Shown here in pieces: positions 35,618-44,190 of a DNA stretch of 64,000 bases (positions are counted from its first letter, which is position 1; every line of letters begins with the position of its first letter). The translations under genes were made by a program, and so were the position numbers. Origin of the DNA: an uncultured Alcaligenaceae bacterium. Its GTDB lineage: Bacteria; Pseudomonadota; Gammaproteobacteria; Burkholderiales; Burkholderiaceae_B. The notes beneath the pieces are model-generated. The model was not told where the DNA came from. It saw nothing but the letters and a program-made list of their open reading frames with translations, and did no database searches. The stretch lies in NCBI GenBank assembly GCA_937908115.1, contig CALEQZ010000053.1, positions 27,537 through 91,536 of the forward strand, read 5' to 3'.

Positions 35618-36583
35618 TTACTCCAAGCGGATCTTGGCCTCGCGCGCGACCTTGGCCCAGGTCTCGATGTCCTGGCGGATGAATGCAGCGAAGGCCTTGG
35701 CGTCGCTGCCGATGATGTCCAAGCCGAGCTCGGCGAACCTGCGCCGCACGTCGGGCTCTTGCAGGATGCGCGCAACGGCTTGCTGCATTTTCTCGGCGGC
35801 ATGGTCCGGCGTGCCGGCCGGCGCGACCAAGCCCAGCCACGGCATGGCCGAATAGCCTGGCAGCCCTGACTCGGCCACGGTCTTCAGATCGGGGACCGCG
35901 GCCGAAGGCTGTGCGGTGGTGACCGCCAACGCGCGGATCTTGCCCTCCTTGACGAATGGCCCGGACGATGCCCAAGCGTCGAACATGACCTGCAGCCGGC
36001 CGGCAACGAGATCGGTCAAGGCCGGGGCGCTGCCCTTGTAGGGGATGTGCGTCATCTGCACGCCGGCCATGCTCTTGAACAGTTCCGCCTCCAGGTGAGT
36101 AGAACTGCCCGTGCCCACGGATCCGTAGCTGGCGCTGCCGGGGTTGGCCTTGAGATAGGCGATCAGTTCACCGACATCCTTGGCCGGCACCGATGGATGG
36201 ACCGCCAGGATGTGCACCACCGAAGCGACCTGCGTGACGGGCACGAAATCCTTGATGGGGTCATAGTTGACCTTGGCGTAGATGCTGGGCGCGATGCCCA
36301 GCGACGAGGCCGCCATCAGGTAGGTGTAACCATCCGGCTCGGCGCGGGCGACATAATCGGATGCGATCAGGGTGCCTCCGCCCGGCTTGTTTTCCACGAT
36401 GACGGGCTGGCCCAGCTCCTTGCCCAGGCGCTCGGCAAGCAGGCGCGTCATGATGTCTGTCGCGCCCCCCGGCGAGAACGGCACGATGATGCGCACGGGC
36501 TTGTTCGGATACGGTTCGGCCTGGGCCGCGCCGCCCAGGCAGGCGGCGCCCAATGCTGCGGCGATGAAAAGTTTCCTTATCAT
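35618..36583 (-). CDS. Bug-family (TctC) tripartite tricarboxylate-type solute-binding protein
   Basis: 321 residues. The signal peptide is cut near GGAAQA; the mature protein starts PYPNKPVRIIVPFSPGGATDI, the hallmark of Bug proteins, with VENKPGGG and ARAEPDGYT following. These periplasmic proteins bind carboxylates or related compounds; only a few have TctAB permeases next to them and none is here. Its position inside an acyl-CoA catabolic operon suggests it captures the acid that the operon degrades. Confidence 0.95.
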   Translation of the reverse strand: MIRKLFIAAALGAACLGGAAQAEPYPNKPVRIIVPFSPGGATDIMTRLLAERLGKELGQPVIVENKPGGGTLIASDYVARAEPDGYTYLMAASSLGIAPSIYAKVNYDPIKDFVPVTQVASVVHILAVHPSVPAKDVGELIAYLKANPGSASYGSVGTGSSTHLEAELFKSMAGVQMTHIPYKGSAPALTDLVAGRLQVMFDAWASSGPFVKEGKIRALAVTTAQPSAAVPDLKTVAESGLPGYSAMPWLGLVAPAGTPDHAAEKMQQAVARILQEPDVRRRFAELGLDIIGSDAKAFAAFIRQDIETWAKVAREAKIRLE

Positions 36584-36607
36584 GGCGTCTCCTCCTGAAT
36601 TAACGGG

Positions 36608-38746
36608 TCAACCGGCGGCGCTGGGCAGGATGAGCGCATCGAGCGCCACCACACCCTGGCCCGCCTCTTTGACCAGCAGCGGGTTGACTTCGATTTCCGC
36701 AATGCTGGCCGGTGCTGCCAGGAAAGCGTCTGCGACGGCGGCGATGAAACGGCAAGCGGCCGCGACGTCGCCCTTGGGCTTGCCGCGATAGCCATCGAGC
36801 AAGGCAAAGGCTTTGAGCTCGCGCAACATGTCCAGCACGTCGGACTCGTCGACAGGCAGCAGCCGGTGGCTGGTATCGCGGTAGATCTCTGTCAGGACGC
36901 CGCCCAATCCCACGGTCAGCACCGGACCGAACACCGGATCCCGCGTGACGCCAACCAGCAGCTCTGCCACGCCCCGCTCCATCTTTTGCACCAGTACGCC
37001 ATCCAGGCGCGCACCGGGGGCATGCCGGGCCGCAGACGCGATGACCCGGTCGAATGCGTCCGCCACCGCTCCATCGTCGCGCAGGTCCAGCGCGACGCCG
37101 CCAACCTCTGTCTTATGCGGGATGTCTGCGCTCAATACCTTTACGGCCACCGGGTAACCCAGCCGCTTCGCATGCGCACATGCGGCGCGGGCGGAATCCG
37201 CCACCCACGCTTGGCCGCCATCCGCCCCCTGCTGTGCCAGCCACTGCCTGGCCTGTGCCTCGTTGCAGGGCAATGGCAGGAACGGGCTCGCCTTGCGCGG
37301 CCCGGGCACCGGCGCGCGGGCCTGCTCCTTGCGATCGCACCACCGCAGATAGGGGCCCAATGCGGACACGGCCCTGCCGATATCGTCGAACACGGCGACC
37401 CCCGCCTCACGCAGCGCCTGCCGGCACTGCGCCGCGCCCGTGTCGATGGCCACGAACAGCCGCCGGTGCTCGCGCGAAACTTCGGCCAGCGCATCGGCCA
37501 TGCGGTCCAGCATATAGCCCGGCGCGTACACGACCACGGTATCGATGGCGTCGGACGTTGCCAAGGCGCGCAGCACCGTGCGCACAAAGCCAGGGTCGTT
37601 GACGACATTACCGGTCACATCGACCGGGTTGCCCACCATGCCATAGTCGGGAATGCCTTTCCTGAGCAGTGCTTGCAGGTCGGCGGGAAGATCCGGCAGT
37701 GCCAGGCCGGCCCCGATGAATCGATCGGCGAGGATTGCGCCAAGCGCGCCGGACATCGTGACGACGGCTACCCGGGAGCCGGCCGAACGATCGCGCTGCG
37801 TCGCCAGCAGCGCGACATTGGCCATCTGGTCGAAATCGTCCGCTTCGATGACGCCCAATTGGCGGAAAGCTGCCGCATACACGCGGCGGTCTCCTGCCAA
37901 TGCGGACGTGTGCGAACGCACGGCGGCCGCCCCTTTGTCGGTCGCGCCCGCCTTGAGCGCGATGAGCAGCTTGCCACGGCGATCCAGTTCGCGGCAGGCA
38001 CGGACAAAGCGCGGGCCATCGCGCAGCTGCTCGACGTAGCCCAGCACGATCTCTGTGTCCGGATCCTGGGCGAAGTATTCCAGGTATTCGGCAAACTCCA
38101 CGCAGGCTTCGTTGCCCGTGTTCACGAAATGGGAAAACGGCAAACCGATGCGGCGGCCTATGGCGTAGACGGCTGCACATACGTTGCCGCTTTGCGTCAG
38201 CAGGCTGACGCTGCCCTTGCCCTGTTGCATCGGCACCGTCTTGAAGACCGACGCGAAGGCCGTGTATGCCTGCGAATTGAGATTGGCGAATCCCATGCAA
38301 TTGGGTCCGGCCACCACCATGCCGGACTCTCGGGCGAAGCTTTCCAGTTCGCGCTGCAAGGCTTCACCCTGCCCGCCGGCTTCGGCAAACCCAGCCGCAT
38401 AGACGATCGCCGCGCGCACACCGCGCGCATGGCAGCGGCGCAGCATTGGCACGACTTCGGGCGCGGCAATGGCCAGCACCGCAAGATCGATCCCGCGCGG
38501 CACGGACTCAATATCCGGATAGCAGCGCAGGCCAAACACCTCTTGATACTTGGGATTGACCGGATACACATCGCCCTGGAACCCGAACCGCGTGAGCAGA
38601 TCCAGCGGCATGCCGCCAATGCGGCCGGCGTCGGCGCTGGCGCCGATCAGGGCGATGGAGCGAGGATCCAGTAACGGCGCCAGGCGCGCAGCGTCGGATA
38701 CCGAATCAGCCCGCGTACGGGCCGGTTCATCGGTCAGCGTGCTCAT
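36608..38746 (-). CDS. ADP-forming acyl-CoA synthetase (acetate--CoA ligase family)
   Basis: 712 residues. The N-terminal CoA-binding domain (LLDPRSIALIGASADAGRIG), a succinyl-CoA-ligase-like domain with the phospho-His region VRSHTSALAGD, and a C-terminal ATP-grasp (YPVAVKVLSADIPHKTEVGG) are in the order found in fused ADP-forming acyl-CoA synthetases. It would activate an organic acid with ATP and CoA, supplying the two dehydrogenases. It is translationally coupled to the crotonase gene (ATGA at 38743-38746). Confidence 0.9.
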   Translation of the reverse strand: MSTLTDEPARTRADSVSDAARLAPLLDPRSIALIGASADAGRIGGMPLDLLTRFGFQGDVYPVNPKYQEVFGLRCYPDIESVPRGIDLAVLAIAAPEVVPMLRRCHARGVRAAIVYAAGFAEAGGQGEALQRELESFARESGMVVAGPNCMGFANLNSQAYTAFASVFKTVPMQQGKGSVSLLTQSGNVCAAVYAIGRRIGLPFSHFVNTGNEACVEFAEYLEYFAQDPDTEIVLGYVEQLRDGPRFVRACRELDRRGKLLIALKAGATDKGAAAVRSHTSALAGDRRVYAAAFRQLGVIEADDFDQMANVALLATQRDRSAGSRVAVVTMSGALGAILADRFIGAGLALPDLPADLQALLRKGIPDYGMVGNPVDVTGNVVNDPGFVRTVLRALATSDAIDTVVVYAPGYMLDRMADALAEVSREHRRLFVAIDTGAAQCRQALREAGVAVFDDIGRAVSALGPYLRWCDRKEQARAPVPGPRKASPFLPLPCNEAQARQWLAQQGADGGQAWVADSARAACAHAKRLGYPVAVKVLSADIPHKTEVGGVALDLRDDGAVADAFDRVIASAARHAPGARLDGVLVQKMERGVAELLVGVTRDPVFGPVLTVGLGGVLTEIYRDTSHRLLPVDESDVLDMLRELKAFALLDGYRGKPKGDVAAACRFIAAVADAFLAAPASIAEIEVNPLLVKEAGQGVVALDALILPSAAG

Positions 38747-39546
38747 GCCGTCTGCCCCGACTTGTTGCGCTGGATCGCCTGCGCCAACCCCCGCTGGCTC
38801 ACCTGGCGGAATGCTTCGCTAAGGTGCGACAGCTGGTGGGTGTCGAAATGCGCCGCCAGTGCAGTACGGAAGCCTTGCGCGTCCGCGGTGCGGTTGAGCG
38901 ACCGCTTGATCAGGTGCAGGCCAAAGGGCGCCGCCTGTGCAATGCGCTGGGCCAATGCCATGCTGGCTTGCTCGAGTTCGGCGCGCGGCACCACCCGGTT
39001 GACCATACCGATGCGCAACGCCTCCTGCGCCTCGATTCGCTCCCCGGTATAGAGCAGCTCCTTGGCCTTGCGCAGGCCCATCACCCACGGATGGATCAAG
39101 ACTTCGGTGGCCGCCGCGGCCAACGTATGGCCGACAGGATCGGAAAAGTAGGCGTCGTCGGCGCACACCACCAGGTCGCACATATTGGCAATCATGAAGC
39201 CGCCGGCCACACAGGCGCCTTGGACCTGGGCAATCGTCGGTTTGGGAAAATCCCAAATGCGCAGGCAGTAGCCGTAATAGCGCTTGGACTCGTAGGCCCA
39301 GCGCTCCTCCACCGTGAAGTCTGCCCGCTTGGCCTGTGCCTCCTTGAGGTCATGCCCGGCGGAAAAATGCGCGCCTTTCGCAGCCAGGACAACCACGCGC
39401 ACGGCGTCGTCACGCGCGGCTGCCTCCAAGGCATCGTCCAGTTCGTCCAGCATGTGCTGGTTTTGCGCGTTGCGCGCGGCCTCGCGCGCCAGGACGATGC
39501 GTCGCACCGCCCCTTGCTCCTCAACCAGGATCGTCTCGTAGTTCAT
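38743..39546 (-). CDS. Crotonase-family protein (enoyl-CoA hydratase-like)
   Basis: 267 residues. The oxyanion-hole segments are present (AHFSAGHDL and QGACVAGGFMIANMCD). By manual alignment to rat-type enoyl-CoA hydratase, both catalytic glutamates are replaced (Met in GGFMIANMCD and Val in YFSDPVGHT), so this is a divergent subfamily that may not hydrate enoyl-CoA in the standard way. ATG at 39546 has GGAG about eight bases upstream. It is the first gene of the five-gene operon. Confidence 0.87.
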   Translation of the reverse strand: MNYETILVEEQGAVRRIVLAREAARNAQNQHMLDELDDALEAAARDDAVRVVVLAAKGAHFSAGHDLKEAQAKRADFTVEERWAYESKRYYGYCLRIWDFPKPTIAQVQGACVAGGFMIANMCDLVVCADDAYFSDPVGHTLAAAATEVLIHPWVMGLRKAKELLYTGERIEAQEALRIGMVNRVVPRAELEQASMALAQRIAQAAPFGLHLIKRSLNRTADAQGFRTALAAHFDTHQLSHLSEAFRQVSQRGLAQAIQRNKSGQTA

Positions 39547-39569
39547 GCGGTGTCTCCTGCGGCCATGCC

Positions 39570-39604
39570 GGCATCCGGCATCCGGCATCCGGCATCCGGC
39601 ATCC
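39570..39604. repeat. 7-bp tandem repeat, five copies
   Basis: Five perfect copies of GGCATCC (39570-39604) lie 24 bases upstream of the crotonase start, between it and the divergent IclR promoter. The unit is not a multiple of three. On the minus strand each copy contains an ATG, and the crotonase reading frame is open through the repeat. Copy-number change could alter leader length or an alternative N-terminus. Confidence 0.9.
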
Positions 39605-39624
39605 AACGTCCGGCACGGCGCGGA

Positions 39625-39653
39625 TTGAATTAAGACACCACAGTTCCTAGAAT
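39625..39653 (+). promoter_or_regulatory. Sigma-70-type promoter of the IclR gene
   Basis: TTGAAT (39625-39630), a 17-bp spacer, and TAGAAT (39648-39653): four of six and five of six matches to consensus with ideal spacing. Transcription would begin near 39660, 24 bases before the GTG of the IclR gene. It starts 21 bases from the 7-bp repeat array. Confidence 0.65.
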
Positions 39654-39683
39654 ACAAAATGAATCGACAATAATTCCCATATT

Positions 39684-40454
39684 GTGGACACACCCAAGAC
39701 CACCAGCGGCACGCAGAGCATGCGCCGCGCCCTCGGCCTGCTGCGCTTGCTGGCCCAACACCAGGACGACGGCATCGATCTGCAAGGCGTCATCGGGAAG
39801 TCCGGGCTGGAGCGCTCCACGGCCCACCGCCTGTTGAGCTGCTTGCTGGAAGAGCGCTTTGCCGAACGCGATCCGCGCACACGCAGGTACCGCCTGGGGG
39901 TGGACGCCATGCAGCTGGGATTCGCGTCATTGCGCCGCACGCCACTGCTCGACGCGCTGCGGCCGTTCGCGCAAAAGTTGGCCAGGCTGTCGGGCGACAC
40001 GGTGTTCCTGGTCGTCCGGCAGGGGGACTATGCCCTGTGCCTGCTGCGCGAAGCCGGGTCGTTTCCCGTCAAGGTGTTCACGATCGACGAAGGAGAGCGT
40101 CGACTGCTGGGCATGGGCGCCGGCGGGTTGGCACTGATGGCAAGCTTGCCCGATGAAGCAATCTCGCAGCTGTACGAGCGCCACGCGCAGGCCTACGCCC
40201 GCGCAGGCTTGACCGCGCAATCGCTGGCAAAGGCCGTCAAGCGCACGCGGCAAACCGGCTATTCCGAAATCGTCGACACCATCACCCCTGGCGTATCCGG
40301 CGTGGGCGTGGCGTTTCCCGTCTCGGAGCTGACCTGGGTCGCCTTCAGTTTCGGGGCGATCAGCAGCCGGCTCGACGCGGCACGCCGGGCCGAGATGGGC
40401 GCGTTGCTGCGGCGCGAATGCGACGCCTGGGTGCAAGCGCAGCTGCAACAATGA
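39684..40454 (+). CDS. IclR-family transcriptional regulator
   Basis: 256 residues from GTG at 39684; ATG at 39720 is an alternative. An N-terminal winged helix (ALGLLRLLAQ, SGLERSTAHRLLSCLLEERF) is followed by the IclR effector domain with conserved end-region TGYSEIVDTITPGVSGVGVAFPV. It is divergent from the acyl-CoA operon and probably controls it in response to an aromatic or aliphatic acid or its CoA ester. Confidence 0.9.
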   Translation: MDTPKTTSGTQSMRRALGLLRLLAQHQDDGIDLQGVIGKSGLERSTAHRLLSCLLEERFAERDPRTRRYRLGVDAMQLGFASLRRTPLLDALRPFAQKLARLSGDTVFLVVRQGDYALCLLREAGSFPVKVFTIDEGERRLLGMGAGGLALMASLPDEAISQLYERHAQAYARAGLTAQSLAKAVKRTRQTGYSEIVDTITPGVSGVGVAFPVSELTWVAFSFGAISSRLDAARRAEMGALLRRECDAWVQAQLQQ

Positions 40455-40465
40455 CTCGCGACCCA

Positions 40466-40516
40466 CCCCGGGGCTTGCGCCCCGGGGCCTGCCGTGGCCC
40501 GGTCGGGCCGGCAGGC
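40466..40516. terminator. Two tandem hairpins between convergent IclR and thiolase genes
   Basis: The first is a perfect 9-bp stem with a TTGC loop (40466-40487). The second pairs GCCTGCC and GGCCCG with CGGGCC and GGCAGGC across 40487-40516. Both are GC-rich and lie between convergent stop codons, so they may stop transcripts from both sides. Neither has a clear T-run. Confidence 0.5.
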
Positions 40517-40520
40517 GGGA

Positions 40521-41702
40521 TCAAGCCCGCTCGAAGATCGCGGCGATGCCCTGGCCGCCGCCGATGCACATGGTCACGAGCGCATAACGCCCGCCGATGC
40601 GCCGCAGCTCGTACAGTGCCTTGATGGTGATGATCGCCCCGGTTGCGCCGATCGGGTGTCCCAGCGAAATGCCACTGCCGTTGGGGTTGACGCGCGCCGG
40701 ATCCAGCCCCAGCTCGCGGGTGACCGCGCAGGCTTGCGCGGCGAACGCCTCGTTGGCCTCGATGACGTCGAGCTGGTCGGCTTTCAGCCCGGCGCGCTGC
40801 AGCGCCGTGCGCGTGGCGGGCACTGGGCCGATGCCCATGTAGCGGGGATCGACGCCGGCATGCCCGTAGGCGACCAGCCTGGCCAGCGGCTGCAGTCCGC
40901 GGCGCTCGGCCTCGCGCGCCGACATCAGCACTACCGTGCCCGCCCCATCATTGATGCCCGAGGCGTTGCCCGCGGTGACGGTACCGTTCTCCTTGACGAA
41001 GACCGGCTTGAGCTTGGCCAGGCTTTCGACCGTCGTCTCCCGGCGCACGTGCTCGTCGGTGTCGAACACGACATCGCCCTTGCGCCCCTTGATGGTCACC
41101 GGCACGATCTGCTCGCGAAAACGCCCTTCGTCGATGGCCACGGCCGCGCGACGGTGCGATTCAGCCGCCAGCGCGTCCTGGTCCTCGCGGCTGATGCCGT
41201 ATTTGCCGGCGACGTTCTCGGCAGTCACGCCCATGTGGATGCGCTCGAAAGGATCGGACAGCGCGCCGACCATCATGTCGACCATGGCGGCGTCGCCCAT
41301 GCGCGCACCCCAGCGCTGCGCCGCCGCGACGTAGGGCCCACGGCTCATGCTCTCGGCGCCGCCGGCAACCGCGATGTCCGCATCGCCCAGCATGATGGTC
41401 TGGGCCGCCGACACGATGGCCTGCAGGCCAGATCCGCACAGCCGGTTGACGTTGAAGGCCGGCGTATCGTGGCTCACGCCCGCGTTGACTGCGGCCACGC
41501 GCGACAGGTACATGTCGCGCGGCTCGGTATTGATGACGTGGCCCATCACGACATGGCCCACCTCACCCCCCTGCACGCCGCAGCGCTGCAAGGCTTCGCG
41601 GATGACAGTGGCGCCCAGTTCGCAAGGCGGGACGTCCTTGAGCCCGCCGCCGAAATCGCCGATCGCGGTGCGCGCGCCCGCGACGATGACTACCTCGTTC
41701 AT
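40521..41702 (-). CDS. Acetyl-CoA acyltransferase (thiolase)
   Basis: 393 residues, normal size. The active-site Cys is in NRLCGSGLQAIVSAAQ, the conserved NEAFAAQ and GHPIGATGA motifs follow, and the second Cys is in TMCIGGGQG. It cleaves 3-ketoacyl-CoA to acetyl-CoA, or condenses acetyl-CoA. The ATG at 41702 has GGAG six bases upstream. It may finish the beta-oxidation begun by the neighbouring acyl-CoA operon, though it is transcribed separately. Confidence 0.94.
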   Translation of the reverse strand: MNEVVIVAGARTAIGDFGGGLKDVPPCELGATVIREALQRCGVQGGEVGHVVMGHVINTEPRDMYLSRVAAVNAGVSHDTPAFNVNRLCGSGLQAIVSAAQTIMLGDADIAVAGGAESMSRGPYVAAAQRWGARMGDAAMVDMMVGALSDPFERIHMGVTAENVAGKYGISREDQDALAAESHRRAAVAIDEGRFREQIVPVTIKGRKGDVVFDTDEHVRRETTVESLAKLKPVFVKENGTVTAGNASGINDGAGTVVLMSAREAERRGLQPLARLVAYGHAGVDPRYMGIGPVPATRTALQRAGLKADQLDVIEANEAFAAQACAVTRELGLDPARVNPNGSGISLGHPIGATGAIITIKALYELRRIGGRYALVTMCIGGGQGIAAIFERA

Positions 41703-41791
41703 GTGAGTCTCCATTTGCTCGACGCTGGATCCATGATAACGCCCGGCGCGGCCGGCGCCGCGCCCGCCGCACCGGCAGCAACCGGCATCGC

Positions 41792-41797
41792 TACAAT
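41792..41797 (+). promoter_or_regulatory. Probable -10 element of the LLM flavoprotein gene
   Basis: TACAAT in the context CTACAATG, 28 bases before the start codon. No good -35 is visible. The same octamer stands at a similar distance before the SpeE-like and hemJ genes. Confidence 0.4.
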
Positions 41798-41824
41798 GCC
41801 CGCACCACCCAACGAGCGCCTGCC

Positions 41825-42826
41825 ATGATTCCTTTTTCCGTCCTGGATCTGTCGCCCATCGTCGAGGGCGCGACCGCGGCCGACGCGCTGCGCAACACGC
41901 GCGACCTCGCCCAGCACTGCGAGCGCTGGGGCTACCACCGTTACTGGCTGGCCGAGCACCACAACATGACCGGCATCGCCAGTGCGGCCACATCCGTGGT
42001 CATCGGGCATGTGGCGGCCGCCACCTCGACCATACGCGTGGGCGCTGGCGGCATCATGCTGCCCAACCACACGCCGCTGGTCATCGCCGAACAGTTCGGC
42101 ACGCTGGCGTCGCTCTTTCCCGGGCGCATCGACCTGGGCCTGGGACGCGCGCCGGGCACCGACCCGCAGACCGCGCGCGCCCTGCGCCGCGACCGCATCG
42201 AAACCGCCGACGAATTCCCGCAGGACGTGGTCGAGCTGCAGCGCTACTTCCGCGAACCCGAGCCCGGCCAGGCCGTGATCGCCGTGCCGGGCGCCGGGCT
42301 GGACGTGCCCATCTGGATACTGGGCTCGAGCCTGTTCGGCGCGCAGCTGGCCGCGCACCTGGGCCTGCCCTACGCCTTTGCCTCGCACTTCGCCCCCGAC
42401 TACCTGCACACGGCGCTGCAGATGTACCGCGCGCAATTCCGTCCGTCCGCGCAACTGCAGCGCCCGTACGCCATGGTGGGCGTCAATGTCTTCGCCGCGG
42501 ACACCGACGCCGAGGCGGCGCGGCTGTTCACCTCGCTGCAGCAGCACTTCGTACGCATACGCCGCAACCAGCGCGGGCGCCTGCCGCCGCCCGTCGACAG
42601 CATGGATGGCATCTGGGCGCCGCACGAGCGCGCTGGCGTCGAACAGTCCTTGGCCTGCTCCATCGTCGGTTCGCTGGACACGGTCACGCAGGGGTTGAAA
42701 GACTTCATCGCCCGCACCGGCGCCGACGAGCTGATGATCACGGCGCAAATCTACGACCATGCGGCACGGCTGCACTCGTTCGAGCTGACGGCGCAGGCCC
42801 GGCAGCGCCTGGCGGACGGGGGTTGA
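41825..42826 (+). CDS. LLM-class flavin-dependent oxidoreductase
   Basis: 333 residues of the bacterial luciferase-like monooxygenase superfamily: RYWLAEHHNM, VGAGGIMLPNHTPLVIAEQFG and RIDLGLGRAPG are typical of FMNH2- or F420-using members, here most likely FMN. The physiological substrate is unknown. It is divergent from the thiolase gene. Confidence 0.9.
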   Translation: MIPFSVLDLSPIVEGATAADALRNTRDLAQHCERWGYHRYWLAEHHNMTGIASAATSVVIGHVAAATSTIRVGAGGIMLPNHTPLVIAEQFGTLASLFPGRIDLGLGRAPGTDPQTARALRRDRIETADEFPQDVVELQRYFREPEPGQAVIAVPGAGLDVPIWILGSSLFGAQLAAHLGLPYAFASHFAPDYLHTALQMYRAQFRPSAQLQRPYAMVGVNVFAADTDAEAARLFTSLQQHFVRIRRNQRGRLPPPVDSMDGIWAPHERAGVEQSLACSIVGSLDTVTQGLKDFIARTGADELMITAQIYDHAARLHSFELTAQARQRLADGG

Positions 42827-42841
42827 AAGGCACTGTCCGAC

Positions 42842-42955
42842 ATGCCGGCCAGCGCCGCCATCGGCATATCGCTGGCGTGGAACCCCGCGGCTGAAAGCGC
42901 CGCGGCCCGCCATTTCCGCGAAGTGGCGGTGCAGGCCTTCGCAGGCAGTGCCTAG
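42842..42955 (+). pseudogene. Possible 3' remnant of a LysR-family regulator
   Basis: A 37-codon frame reads IGISLAWNPAAES followed by AARHFREVAVQAFAG, which resembles the extreme C-terminus of LysR proteins (a 'LAWxPxxxSPAARxF' ending). No HTH or effector domain precedes it. It overlaps the convergent proV stop by three bases. It could also be a chance frame. Confidence 0.3.
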
Positions 42956-44190
42956 CCTTGCCCGTCGGCCTGCGGCGCGGCCGCACCCTCGTCAGCCGGC
43001 GCGCACGTGACCAGTTCGGCCACCTTCTTGCGCGACAGCATGCCCAGGAACTCGTCGTCCTCGCCGGTCACGGCGACCGGCCCGTCGCTTTCGATCAGCC
43101 GCGCGAGCACCTCGTCCAGGCCGGCGGTGGCCGGCACCGAGGTCAGGTCTTCCACCACGGTGGAAATGTCGCGCAGGCCTTCTTCGGCCGCGCGCCGGGC
43201 GGCGCGCCGCGTCAGCACGCCGGCCAGGCGCTTGCCGTCGAGCACCGGCGCGTACTGGAAGTCCAGCGCCTGCATGCGCTCGAGCGCGTGCGCCGGGCGC
43301 GAGCGCATGGTCAGCGTCAGCCGGGGCGGATTGACGGCGTGCGCCGCGTTGAGCACCTTGCTGCGATTGACGTCCTGCAGGAAGGCCTGGACGTAGTCGT
43401 TGGCCGGGTTGAGCAGGATGTCCTCCGGCGTGCCCTCCTGGACCAGCTCGCCGTCCTTGAGGATGGCGATGCGGTTGCCCAGCCGCAGCGCCTCGTCCAG
43501 GTCATGCGTGATGAAGACGATGGTCTTGTTCAGCTTGGCCTGCAGTTGCAGCAGGTGGTCCTGCATCTCGCGGCGGATCAGTGGATCAAGCGCGGAAAAG
43601 GCCTCGTCCATGAGCAGGATTTCTGCGTCGGTGGCCAGCGCGCGGGCAAGCCCCACGCGCTGCTGCATGCCGCCGGACAGCTGGTGCGGATACTGGGCTT
43701 CGAAGCCGGCCAGGCCGACCTGCTCCAGCCAGTGGCGCGCGCGCTGCTCGCGCTCGGCGCGCGGCACGCCCTGCACGGTCAGGCCGTACGCGGCGTTTTC
43801 CAGCACCGTGCGGTGCGGAAACAGCCCGAACCGCTGGAACACCATGCTCATCTTGCTGCGGCGGAACTGCTCGAGCTCGCGCACGCCCAGGCTCATCACG
43901 TCCACGCCGTCGACCAGGATGCTGCCGGCGGTCGGTTCGATCAGGCGGTTGAAGTGCCGGATCAGCGTCGACTTGCCGGATCCCGACAGGCCCATGATGA
44001 CGTAGATGCTGCCGGCGTCGATCGACAGCGAGATGTCGCGCAGTCCCAGGGTGTGACCGGATTCCGCGAGCAGCGCCTCCTTGCTGAGCAGCTCCTGTCC
44101 GGCCGTGCCGTCACCGCGCACGCGCGGCAGCCACTTCTCGGGCTGCGGGCCGAAGATCTTGTAGATATTGCGGACTTCGATCTTGCTCAT
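42952..44190 (-). CDS. proV: Glycine betaine/proline-type ABC transporter ATP-binding protein
   Basis: 412 residues. Walker A GLSGSGKST, signature LSGGMQQRVG and Walker B ILLMDEAFSALDP lie in the first two-thirds; the C-terminal third holds paired CBS domains (MQALDFQYAPVLDGKRLAGVLTRR). CBS modules in ProV/OpuAA sense ionic strength. The start overlaps the permease stop by four bases. The transported compound may be betaine, proline or choline. Confidence 0.93.
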   Translation of the reverse strand: MSKIEVRNIYKIFGPQPEKWLPRVRGDGTAGQELLSKEALLAESGHTLGLRDISLSIDAGSIYVIMGLSGSGKSTLIRHFNRLIEPTAGSILVDGVDVMSLGVRELEQFRRSKMSMVFQRFGLFPHRTVLENAAYGLTVQGVPRAEREQRARHWLEQVGLAGFEAQYPHQLSGGMQQRVGLARALATDAEILLMDEAFSALDPLIRREMQDHLLQLQAKLNKTIVFITHDLDEALRLGNRIAILKDGELVQEGTPEDILLNPANDYVQAFLQDVNRSKVLNAAHAVNPPRLTLTMRSRPAHALERMQALDFQYAPVLDGKRLAGVLTRRAARRAAEEGLRDISTVVEDLTSVPATAGLDEVLARLIESDGPVAVTGEDDEFLGMLSRKKVAELVTCAPADEGAAAPQADGQG

